Shown piece by piece: positions 1 to 7,411 of a DNA stretch of 64,000 nucleotides (positions within the stretch are counted from its first letter, which is position 1; every line of letters begins with the position of its first letter). Below the pieces are notes generated by a model that worked only from the letters and a program-made list of their open reading frames with translations, was not told where the DNA came from and searched no databases. Source of the DNA: Mucilaginibacter sp. SJ (GTDB lineage: Bacteria > Bacteroidota > Bacteroidia > Sphingobacteriales > Sphingobacteriaceae); assembly GCF_028993635.1 (NCBI RefSeq), contig NZ_CP118631.1, positions 5,704,001-5,768,000 on the forward strand. The letters are read 5' to 3'. The position numbers and the translations under genes were made by a program.

Positions 1-1
1 G

Positions 2-610
2 GACCTTGAACGGGGCGTTCAGGATTCCATCAGCCCGTATCCATGGCAAACTGATACTTCTATAGGCGATTGGTTTTACCGCACCGGCCAAACCTACAAA
101 AGCAGTACCGATATTATACGAATGCTGGTAGATATAGTAAGTAAAAATGGTAACCTGCTGATAAACATTGTGCAAACACCCGAGGGAGATTTAGAGCCCG
201 ATATGTTGAATACACTTGATGAGATAGGCAAATGGACGGCTGCCAATGGTGAAGGGATCTACGGATCACGACCATGGAAAAAATTTGGAGAACGCCCGGA
301 AAACGCAGTAAAAGTTAAATCCGATAACTTTAACGAAGACCGGATAAAATACACCGCAGAAGATATCCGCTTCACCTGCAATGGCAATAAGTTATATGCA
401 TTTCTACTTGACACACCCACCGCAGATATTCGGATCAAGTCTCTTGGTAAATCGTCGGTAATAAACACCAAAAAAATACATTCCGTGACACTTTTGGGCA
501 GCAAAGAAAAAATACAATGGGAACAGGGAGCCGATGCGCTTGTTATCAAAAAGCCTGTGAACTTACCTGGCTGGAAGGTATCAGGTTTTAAGATTGAGCT
601 TGCTGATTAA
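2..610 (+). CDS. Alpha-L-fucosidase, GH29, C-terminal part (5' end outside window)
   Basis: The open frame runs in from the left edge without a start, so only about 202 C-terminal residues are visible. The first residues (DLERG, then SISPYPWQTDT and IGDWFY) and the later GNLLINI and TAANGEGIYGSRPW segments are the standard end of the GH29 catalytic barrel, followed by a small beta-sandwich tail. GH29 enzymes remove alpha-linked L-fucose from glycans; Bacteroidota members are usually exported. The nucleophile Asp and the signal peptide lie outside the window and could not be checked. A strong hairpin terminator follows. Two complete GH29 genes lie near the other end of the window, so fucose release is a recurring theme here. 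Family assignment is confident; linkage preference is unknown. Confidence 0.93.
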   Translation, partial: DLERGVQDSISPYPWQTDTSIGDWFYRTGQTYKSSTDIIRMLVDIVSKNGNLLINIVQTPEGDLEPDMLNTLDEIGKWTAANGEGIYGSRPWKKFGERPENAVKVKSDNFNEDRIKYTAEDIRFTCNGNKLYAFLLDTPTADIRIKSLGKSSVINTKKIHSVTLLGSKEKIQWEQGADALVIKKPVNLPGWKVSGFKIELAD

Positions 611-641
611 GGGAAATCGGCTTAAGATAAATAAATTAAAA

Positions 642-682
642 GACAGGCCCTTCTGCTTCAACAGGAGGGCCTGTCATTTTTT
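642..682 (+). terminator. Rho-independent terminator after the GH29 gene
   Basis: A perfect or near-perfect 14-bp stem (GACAGGCCCTTCTG pairing with CAGGAGGGCCTGTC, one G-T pair) with a six-base loop is followed by ATTTTTT. It ends the rightward fucosidase transcript. An A-rich stretch on its left side may let it also serve the leftward hydrolase gene that stops at 715. Confidence 0.9.
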
Positions 683-714
683 GAAGACTGTTGCCGGCAA
701 TTTTGGCATTTGAT

Positions 715-1539
715 TTAATGTTTTTGACCGCCAAAAAGTATTGGGCTATAAATATCTATCAGCTTTGCAGCCGCGTAAGAAGGATACGCTGCTAACAGGG
801 CCTGCTTGTATTCTTCAGCATTGTTCGTTTTAGAGAAGATCTCGCAGCTTTTGTCAAGGTAGATCAACGCGTTATCAATTGCCGCTTTATCGGCAGGCGT
901 TCCGTGCCCCGGTAAAATGACATCATATCCATCACTTGCTCTGAGCTCCTTCAACGCAGTTTTCCAGCCATCAACAGGGCCTGTGATAAAAGCATGGGCA
1001 TTGTGATAAAGAATGTCCTGGGCAATTACAATCCCTAATTCCGGAAGCTTAATTACCAAAGCGCTTGGCGACTCGGTATTTAAAACACGCTCAAAAATGA
1101 ACCTGGTTCCGCCTATGATTTCTTCGCCAGGCTCAATAGTTTCTGTGGGAAGCACAAGTTTACTGGCTATCAGGCTGCCCATTTGTTGTTGTTTTTCCAG
1201 TAATTGCCGCGGCCCATGTTTTAGCAGTGATTCTATAATCTCCGGCAGCGCGCAAACTTTTGCGTTTGCAAAGGCATCGCCCATGCCCAGGTAATGGTCG
1301 GGGTGGTCGTGAGTTACATAAAAACGGGTTATCGGTTTTTGAAGGCTGTCGGCCAATGTGCGGAATTCCTGTCCGTATTGAGCGAAAAACTGTCCGTCTA
1401 CCAGGATTAATTCCCCGGGTAATTCAATGATATGTGTTGCATTAGCAAACATTGGTGCCGGAGATACCAGCGTATGAACCTTTACATTGCCATTGTCCTT
1501 TACCAGGTAAATGCTTGCTTTGGGAAGTTGATTTGTCAT
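715..1539 (-). CDS. MBL-fold metallo-hydrolase
   Basis: A 274-residue protein with no signal peptide, so probably cytoplasmic. The metallo-beta-lactamase-fold zinc motif HxHxDH is visible as H77, H79, D81 and H82 (THDHPDH). A later LPGHGTPAD segment supplies the typical distal histidine. The family hydrolyses thioesters, lactones, phosphodiesters or other substrates using one or two zinc ions, so the reaction cannot be named from sequence. It lies 79 bases downstream of an AraC-type regulator on the same strand, which suggests that the regulator controls it or is co-transcribed with it. It has no obvious link with the neighbouring carbohydrate genes. Fold assignment is secure; substrate is unknown. 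Confidence 0.85.
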   Translation of the reverse strand: MTNQLPKASIYLVKDNGNVKVHTLVSPAPMFANATHIIELPGELILVDGQFFAQYGQEFRTLADSLQKPITRFYVTHDHPDHYLGMGDAFANAKVCALPEIIESLLKHGPRQLLEKQQQMGSLIASKLVLPTETIEPGEEIIGGTRFIFERVLNTESPSALVIKLPELGIVIAQDILYHNAHAFITGPVDGWKTALKELRASDGYDVILPGHGTPADKAAIDNALIYLDKSCEIFSKTNNAEEYKQALLAAYPSYAAAKLIDIYSPILFGGQKH

Positions 1540-1618
1540 CGTTTTATTGAGTTAAATATTACGATGCAAAGCTATTGCTGCAAAAACCGGCAATACTATC
1601 AGTATGCTTTAGTTATTA

Positions 1619-2479
1619 TCAATTTGCATACTCCTGGCGATAACTGGCAGGTGATATTCGCGTTAATGATTTAAAGAAGCGAACAAAGTTAGATGGTGCA
1701 GAAAAGTTATGTTCATAACTAATTTCTGAAATGGTTTTGCCTGTGGTTAATAAATCACTTTTACATGATTTCAGCAGCTCATCATGGATTATTGATAAGG
1801 CATTTTTTCCAAAGGTCTCCTGGCATAAATGATTAAGCCGGTTCCGATTAACATCGAGTAAATCAGCATACTCCTTAACAGTCTGCTTCATGCGGATATG
1901 CTGCCTCAGCAGATTCCTGAATTTTAAAATTTCATTGTTCCGGTATAGATTGCCTTTCAGTTGATAATGATCGGTGTAATTTCTGTTAACCCTGATAAGT
2001 AATTGGTAAAGATATGCCCTTAATAAATGATAGCTGTCGGAGGCAAGCAGGTCAATTTCGTGTTTTATGTGTTTCGATAACCCGAGTAATGCATCTAACT
2101 CGTCTTTTTCTAACGGCAAAGTAGCCGGGGCATCGTAGTTGCCAAAATAATAAAGCCTGTTCAGGAAATGATTGTCTTTAAGAAAAGTTTCTATAAACTC
2201 TCCCTCAAATATTACAACCATACCTTCGGGAAGTGTACGTAATTGCCATTGACGTGGTTTGGCAGGGGGCAACAATAAAGCCGCGGGGCCACCAAGTTCC
2301 AAACGGGTTCCCTCCAGTAAAATATGCCCGCTTACTTCTTTAAAGAAAAACATCTCATAAAAGGAAGTCGCGTGTAGCTCTTGCAATGATAAACTTCGAT
2401 TTGCTATTTCGGCTACATTAAAGCAGTCAATGAGCAGTTCTTTACCATATTTATTTTTATAAAAATCAAACCGGATCAT
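1619..2479 (-). CDS. AraC-family transcriptional regulator
   Basis: A 286-residue regulator. The N-terminal half (about residues 1-170) looks like a ligand-sensing cupin-type domain. The C-terminal 100 residues contain the paired helix-turn-helix of the AraC family: a first helix pair around DLLDVNRNRLNHLCQETFGK and a second around TISEISYEHNFSAPSNFVRFFK. The protein ends in the usual LTRISPASYRQEY signature. It should be a cytoplasmic DNA-binding activator or repressor. The nearest likely target is the MBL-fold hydrolase just downstream on the same strand, or its own promoter, which holds an 18-bp inverted repeat at 2539-2556. The effector is unknown. Confidence 0.9.
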   Translation of the reverse strand: MIRFDFYKNKYGKELLIDCFNVAEIANRSLSLQELHATSFYEMFFFKEVSGHILLEGTRLELGGPAALLLPPAKPRQWQLRTLPEGMVVIFEGEFIETFLKDNHFLNRLYYFGNYDAPATLPLEKDELDALLGLSKHIKHEIDLLASDSYHLLRAYLYQLLIRVNRNYTDHYQLKGNLYRNNEILKFRNLLRQHIRMKQTVKEYADLLDVNRNRLNHLCQETFGKNALSIIHDELLKSCKSDLLTTGKTISEISYEHNFSAPSNFVRFFKSLTRISPASYRQEYAN

Positions 2480-2530
2480 CTGTAAATTAATAGAAGATTT
2501 GTTAATTTAAGAAATCCAGCTGAAGAAGGA

Positions 2531-2556
2531 AAAAAGTAATTAGACCGGTCGCTAAT
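2531..2556 (-). promoter_or_regulatory. Putative promoter with inverted repeat upstream of the AraC-type gene
   Basis: Read on the minus strand, TACTTTTT (2538-2531) is one base from the Bacteroidota -7 element TAnnTTTG. Immediately upstream lies an 18-base imperfect palindrome at 2539-2556 (core GACCGGTC, flanked by ATTA and TAAT). It occupies the spacer where a regulator would interfere with RNA polymerase. The site is inferred from sequence only. Confidence 0.4.
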
Positions 2557-2642
2557 GTAACGTCTTGCTGATTTTTAATTTAGCAAAAAATAAGGCGGTG
2601 AATCCGGCGCTGATGAAATTGAAGATGTCAATTTAACTTATA

Positions 2643-2688
2643 AACAAAAAACACCCGGGACCAGTCGAAGCCCCGGGTGTTTTTTTTT
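2643..2688 (-). terminator. Rho-independent terminator of the first PUL operon
   Basis: The hairpin pairs ACACCCGGG (2651-2659) with CCCGGGTGT (2672-2680). It has an A tract on one side and a T tract on the other, so it can act in both directions. It overlaps the stop codon of the minus-strand GH5 gene, so translation ends at the edge of the terminator hairpin. It closes the SusC-SusD-SGBP-GH5 operon. Confidence 0.9.
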
Positions 2689-4153
2689 AATTTCCTCCTT
2701 GTTTGATAGCGGTTATTGTACGCTGATCTTTTACAGTATAATTTCTTCTGTCCAGGGCACCGCCTGTGTCCCAGTAAAATGGCAGCATGCCACGTGTTTT
2801 CGCTTGTTTTGTAACATAAAAATTCCAATAGTCTACCGCATCCTCGTGTGTCGGTAAATCTAAAGGAACATGCGCAGTATTGTCGCGCCTGTAGGCACCA
2901 TATTCGCCTAAAAGAACAGGAATCCCTTTATCAACGAAGTTTGTTTTCATTAGGTTGAATGAGGCATCGACATCACTTTCTTCGCCCCAGGTGGCATTTC
3001 GTTCAGGTTCAATAGCCGAATGGTGCCCTGTGCCCCAATAATAGAACATTTTACCCCAGCTTGCATCATTGTCCAACAGGCAGCAGAACTGAAAAGGAGA
3101 GTAGTAATGTACCTCTACCATCAGCTTGTTTGTCACCTGATCTTGCGGAAGATTGGTCATAAAAGCACTTGTTTTCTCCATATTAGTAGAGGGCCCCTGA
3201 AGTACCAATACACGGTAAGCGTTTTTACCACCGGTTGATCTAACTGCATTAATAAAGGTTTGATGATAGGTAGAAAGTATTGCTGTTGCGGCGGCATCAT
3301 CTGCAGCTGGCTCATTGGCGCTGGCAAACATCAAATGTTCGTCAAAATCGCGCATAGCCGTTGCAATTTGTTCCCAAAATGCCTTTTGTTTAGCGTTAAC
3401 CGAATCCTGTTTTGCCTGGGTAATATTGTTTTCAAGCCAGCCGCCATCCCAATGGATGTTCAGCAAAACGTACATGTCGTTGTTTACGCAATAACCTACC
3501 ACTTCTTTTACTCTTTTTATCCAGTTTGGATCTATTTGCGCAGTTGCCGCATTACTTAAATGCCCCATGTTCCAGGCGCAGGGAAGGCGTATAGCATTAA
3601 AGCCTTGCTGTTTTACAAATTTTACATAATCTTCAGTGATTAGCGGATTGCCCCAGCCTGTTTCGCCGCCAGAAGCTTCCAGTGTATTGCCGATATTCCA
3701 ACCCAATTTTATTTTCGCGGCAAGCTGAACAGCGTTACTGCTCATCCCGGTTGCATCAGGAGCTATTGGCGAAGTATTGTAATTGGGGAAAAGGTTAGAC
3801 GTTTGAGATACTTTTAAGGTTCGTGCCTGTCCGTTTGAGGAGTTTATGGTTAAAGTACTGGAACGTGTTGATCCTGTACCGTTTTCTGATAACGTTTTGA
3901 TATGAATAACGATACTGCCGCTGTTGCCTGAGGTGGTGCTTAACTGCAGCCAGGCGGAGCCTGGATTAACGATATTCCATGTTGCATTACAGGAAATAGA
4001 AAAATCCTGCGTACCGCCCTGGGGTGTAAAAGTTATTGCTGTTTGGTTTACCGTAAGTTCCGGCGGGGCGCTGTTCGTTTTTTTACACGAAAAAAACGAA
4101 ATCAATATAATTGCTATTAAAAATACTGGTTTTAAGAAAAATGTTTTTTTCAT
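2687..4153 (-). CDS. GH5 endo-beta-glucanase-like lipoprotein with BACON domain
   Basis: A 488-residue lipoprotein: signal peptide ending at Cys23 (ISFFSC-KK), a BACON carbohydrate-associated domain at about residues 33-118, then a GH5 (cellulase A) TIM barrel at about 130-485. The acid/base is E281 in ASANEP and the nucleophile is E417 in LLGEYGA, so it should be active. GH5 members of this type cut internal beta-1,4 bonds in beta-glucans or xyloglucan. Anchoring through Cys23 fits a cell-surface enzyme making the first cut. It is the last gene of the operon with SusC, SusD and a glycan-binding lipoprotein, separated from the latter by two hairpins. Its catalytic part is closely similar to the GH5 at 13821-15515. 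Subfamily 4 is my guess; the exact substrate is not proven. Confidence 0.92.
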   Translation of the reverse strand: MKKTFFLKPVFLIAIILISFFSCKKTNSAPPELTVNQTAITFTPQGGTQDFSISCNATWNIVNPGSAWLQLSTTSGNSGSIVIHIKTLSENGTGSTRSSTLTINSSNGQARTLKVSQTSNLFPNYNTSPIAPDATGMSSNAVQLAAKIKLGWNIGNTLEASGGETGWGNPLITEDYVKFVKQQGFNAIRLPCAWNMGHLSNAATAQIDPNWIKRVKEVVGYCVNNDMYVLLNIHWDGGWLENNITQAKQDSVNAKQKAFWEQIATAMRDFDEHLMFASANEPAADDAAATAILSTYHQTFINAVRSTGGKNAYRVLVLQGPSTNMEKTSAFMTNLPQDQVTNKLMVEVHYYSPFQFCCLLDNDASWGKMFYYWGTGHHSAIEPERNATWGEESDVDASFNLMKTNFVDKGIPVLLGEYGAYRRDNTAHVPLDLPTHEDAVDYWNFYVTKQAKTRGMLPFYWDTGGALDRRNYTVKDQRTITAIKQGGN

Positions 4154-4310
4154 TTTTTTTAAATGATTGGTAATAAATTCTTTGTTTGTTTTTGCATGCG
4201 ATTATTGGTTTGGGTTAGGTAAGTATTGGAACAATTATGGTGTAGCCATTTGATGCACGCAAAACCGTTTTTAAAATTTCATGCTGCACATAGCCTTGTT
4301 AGCTTACGTC

Positions 4311-4348
4311 GTTAAAAATGCCGGGGCCCTGCTACAACCCCAGGCATT
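4311..4348 (-). terminator. Distal hairpin terminator between SGBP and GH5 genes
   Basis: AATGCC-GGGG (4317-4326) pairs with CCCC-A-GGCATT (4338-4348), leaving one bulged A. The minus-strand transcript ends in a run of U. It is a second copy of the element at 4475-4508 and shares its flanking GTTAGTTGA motif. Partial termination here could lower expression of the GH5 gene relative to the genes before it. Confidence 0.65.
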
Positions 4349-4474
4349 CACTATTCAACTAACTTTTACTTTTTAATTTAAACTGCTGTCAGGTTATGAA
4401 CAGTTATATTAAATTCTTTACCGGAGTTTTCTCCGTATCTCAGCTTTCAGAGTTTTAATATCCAGGCATCAGCT

Positions 4475-4508
4475 AAAAAAATGCCGGGACCTGTTAAGGC
4501 CCCGCGCA
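4475..4508 (-). terminator. Proximal hairpin terminator after the SGBP gene
   Basis: The sequence 4482-4508 folds into a GC-rich hairpin (TGCCGGG-CC with GG-CCCGCGCA, small mismatches). On the minus strand it is followed by TTTTTTT. It lies about 30 bases after the stop of the glycan-binding lipoprotein gene. The surrounding motif is repeated about 165 bases further on, at 4317-4348. Confidence 0.65.
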
Positions 4509-4536
4509 CTCATTTATAATCAACTAACTCTCTCGC

Positions 4537-5748
4537 TTATTTAATTCTTACTACTCTGATATTATCAACAGCTGCCTCAAAATTTTGAACAGTACTTGAG
4601 CCATCATTAGTAAATGTAACGTTGATGGCACCGGCTCCTGCTGAACCAAGCAGATCTGAAAGAGTTGGTGCCGGAAAGCCTTTACTGTCAACAAAATTTG
4701 ACAATGGAATAGTAACTGTTTGCCAGCCCTTGGTAGTAAACGGAACTGTTGCTCCTGTGGAGGTTTTCCATGGATGATAAAGGGCTGAATAATTCCATGA
4801 GTAATCTTTTACTATCTGGATAGAGCCGTTTGTCCATGGCTTAGTAACCGATATCTCGAATTTTAAAACATAATGGCTTAAGGTATCTTTCATGTTGGCC
4901 TGAGGTATCCATTGCGCCGAGTTTGTATTGATTGACCTGCCGTCATTCCACCAGGATCCATCGCCGGCAGGAACATTAGACGCCTTTAATATACCATAGT
5001 AACCGGTATTGCCGGGGTAGTTTGCCGAACTATTAGAAGTGCCCGAACCCCACGAGAAATTATTAATGTTATCGTAATTATTCAATACCCCGTTTACAAA
5101 ATTGTGTATCGAATAAACAGTGGCAGCTTTACCTGATTTTGTTTCAACGCTTATAATACCACCCGTTTGTGTGATACCTGCAGGCACTGCAAGACTGATG
5201 CTTGTACCATCATTTGACGATTTAAAGTTGGTAATATTGATCCCACCGTAAATGACGCTTTTAACAAAGAAAAAGCTAAGCCCGTTTATTTTAACCGAAT
5301 CGCCCGGGTTAGCGTCTTCGTTAGAAACGCCTGTAATAGTAGGGGCGGGCGCTACAATAGGGAACGAAAATGTAGTTTGACCATGATTGGTGATGTATTG
5401 TATGGTATTCAGCTTATCCGAAGGTACCGTCGGGAACGCAATAACAGCCGGGATCAGGGCGATAGCGCTGGTATCTGAAAACCAGGCATCATTAAAAGAG
5501 CCTTTTACGCCATCAAAATTGATAGCAAGTGCACCTTTTAAATTTTTACCCGAAATAACTACCCATTGACCGGTACCCACACTGCTCAGCAGCGAATCTC
5601 CGGGATGGGCCACATAATTACGAATAGAGGTAATTACAGGAGTGCCTTTTGATGATGACGAATCCTTTTTGCAGCCAGCCATAAAAACCACCGCCGCAAG
5701 CAGGGTAAGCAGCAGGCCGCTTTTGATATAATAATTTAATTTTTTCAT
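4537..5748 (-). CDS. Surface glycan-binding lipoprotein, IPT/TIG domains plus C-terminal binding domain
   Basis: A 403-residue lipoprotein with lipobox FMAGC (Cys26). Two immunoglobulin-like IPT/TIG domains follow (about 37-130 and 133-220). The C-terminal domain (about 225-403) is rich in Trp and Tyr and resembles the binding domain of SGBP-B of the Bacteroides ovatus xyloglucan locus. Such proteins sit on the cell surface, hold polysaccharide chains and pass fragments to the SusC/SusD complex. The order SusC, SusD, SGBP, GH5 on one strand matches that locus type. The family call rests on domain architecture; binding to xyloglucan in particular is inference, and mixed-linkage or other beta-glucans are possible. 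Confidence 0.85.
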   Translation of the reverse strand: MKKLNYYIKSGLLLTLLAAVVFMAGCKKDSSSSKGTPVITSIRNYVAHPGDSLLSSVGTGQWVVISGKNLKGALAINFDGVKGSFNDAWFSDTSAIALIPAVIAFPTVPSDKLNTIQYITNHGQTTFSFPIVAPAPTITGVSNEDANPGDSVKINGLSFFFVKSVIYGGINITNFKSSNDGTSISLAVPAGITQTGGIISVETKSGKAATVYSIHNFVNGVLNNYDNINNFSWGSGTSNSSANYPGNTGYYGILKASNVPAGDGSWWNDGRSINTNSAQWIPQANMKDTLSHYVLKFEISVTKPWTNGSIQIVKDYSWNYSALYHPWKTSTGATVPFTTKGWQTVTIPLSNFVDSKGFPAPTLSDLLGSAGAGAINVTFTNDGSSTVQNFEAAVDNIRVVRIK

Positions 5749-5783
5749 GATTTTAAGAATTATCTAAACGATTCTGAATGCAA

Positions 5784-7400
5784 TTAATAATAGGGTACAG
5801 GAGCCTCCAACAACTTAGGATCTGCCGTTTGTTCATTTGCCGGTATAGGCAGCGTAAAGGTGTTAATGGTCGGCGGCGTTATGATCAGGCTATTATTAGA
5901 TGCTTTTTTTACTCCAGTGGCCGGATCATAGCTAAATTGCGAACGCGGTATATACCTGTTATTAGGATCAGGGTCATTTGTAAGGGTTATTTGCTTACTA
6001 ATTATGGAGATTGCCTTGTTAGGGTCGTAATAAGAAAGGCGCACCAGGTCAAACCAGTACTGGCCTTCAAACGCCAGCTCAATCCGTCTTTCCTTCATAA
6101 TGATATCAGGAGTAAGTTGGGTAACAACGTCAACACCGGCCCTGCTGCGTACCTGATTAAAGTACAGCAATGCATCTGCGTTGGTGGTTGATGTGTTGTT
6201 GCCTAAGAGGGCTTCGGCATAAATTAAATATACATCGGCAAGGCGTAATACTGTATTGTGCTCTATAGATGACCAAAGGTCCATCGTAGGCGAATTATTA
6301 TCGGCTGCGGTACCTACTATGTGTTTTTTAACGTTTACACCAGTTGATGTGTAGCCTCCGCCTGTCGCGTTAAGCTCAGGGTACTTATCACCGGTAAGCA
6401 TAAATGTAGCTTTGCGGCGTACCGAGTCCTGGGCAGTATACTGGTTGGCAAGATCTATCGTCGGACCAATTGCGCCGCCCCAGCCGCCGCCGCCGGTAAC
6501 AAGGCTTCCGCTTGGTGCAAATTGGGCTTGTATGGAATTACCTTGCCCGTAAGGTACGCCAGGCGCCCATTGATAGGCAAATAATGATTCAGAATTGTCA
6601 TTAAACTGTGTCCTGAAAAGATTGTAGTAGCTTGGTAAAAGAGATAAACCGCTGGTTTTGCAAACATTACCGGCATAGTACGCAGCGCTGTCCAGATCAG
6701 ACTGGTTGCGTGAGCCTTTTTGATTTAAACCGGCCCGGGTTAAATAAACTTTTGCCAGCATACCCTGTGCCGACCATGTAGTAACACGGCCAGGCTGGTC
6801 AGTTCGGGGCAAATTAGCAACGGCGTATCTTAAATCATTGATAATAAACTTGTATACATCCTCAAGCTTATGGCGGGGTACCAGCGGGTTAGCTATCAAT
6901 TTATCGTTATCTTCTACAATAGGTACAGGGCCCCATAACTGGGCAAGATAAAAATAGGAAGTAGCACGAATAAACCTGATTTCACCAAGCGCGCCTGTTT
7001 TACTTTTTACGGCTACGCTATCGGGCATTTTGGTATTAATGGCCTTAAGATTGATATTGCAATGCGCTATAACGTTAAAGAAGCTTTGCCATGCCGATGT
7101 TAGCGTTCCGTTTTGCGGTGTGATGGAAAAGGTAGTAAGCTGAACAAGATCGGCATTATAAGGCTGTAACATGTTGCCGCTCATGATGTCTCCCATACCA
7201 AGCAATGGAAAGTTATTCCAGGTAGCCCAGGGCTGCGCGTAAAGTGTAGCTGTAGCCAATCTTAAATCTGAACCGCTTTTGTAAAAGTTATCAGTAGTGA
7301 TACCGGTTAACGGGGGGCGGTTAAGGTAATCTTTTTTACAGCTGCTTATCATAATTATACCGATAACCAGCAGCGCTATATTTATTTTGATACGTTTCAT
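5784..7400 (-). CDS. SusD/RagB-family nutrient-uptake outer-membrane lipoprotein
   Basis: A 538-residue lipoprotein (lipobox ISSC, Cys21). It has the helical TPR-like SusD fold: the N-terminal YLNRPPLTGITTDNFYKS segment, a central AQGMLAKVYLTRA, and the C-terminal ADVYLIYAEALLG and KERRIELAFEGQYWFDLVR motifs that are diagnostic for the family. SusD caps the SusC channel on the outside and binds the oligosaccharide before import. The gene starts only 11 bases after the SusC stop, so the two are co-transcribed. It is followed 35 bases later by the glycan-binding lipoprotein. Family assignment is certain; the ligand is inferred from the adjacent GH5. Confidence 0.96.
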   Translation of the reverse strand: MKRIKINIALLVIGIIMISSCKKDYLNRPPLTGITTDNFYKSGSDLRLATATLYAQPWATWNNFPLLGMGDIMSGNMLQPYNADLVQLTTFSITPQNGTLTSAWQSFFNVIAHCNINLKAINTKMPDSVAVKSKTGALGEIRFIRATSYFYLAQLWGPVPIVEDNDKLIANPLVPRHKLEDVYKFIINDLRYAVANLPRTDQPGRVTTWSAQGMLAKVYLTRAGLNQKGSRNQSDLDSAAYYAGNVCKTSGLSLLPSYYNLFRTQFNDNSESLFAYQWAPGVPYGQGNSIQAQFAPSGSLVTGGGGWGGAIGPTIDLANQYTAQDSVRRKATFMLTGDKYPELNATGGGYTSTGVNVKKHIVGTAADNNSPTMDLWSSIEHNTVLRLADVYLIYAEALLGNNTSTTNADALLYFNQVRSRAGVDVVTQLTPDIIMKERRIELAFEGQYWFDLVRLSYYDPNKAISIISKQITLTNDPDPNNRYIPRSQFSYDPATGVKKASNNSLIITPPTINTFTLPIPANEQTADPKLLEAPVPYY

Positions 7401-7411
7401 AAATCTTGATT

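Noticed and set aside
2628..2828. Minus-strand open frame of 66 codons
   Set aside because: It runs through the operon terminator and the end of the GH5 gene in another frame.
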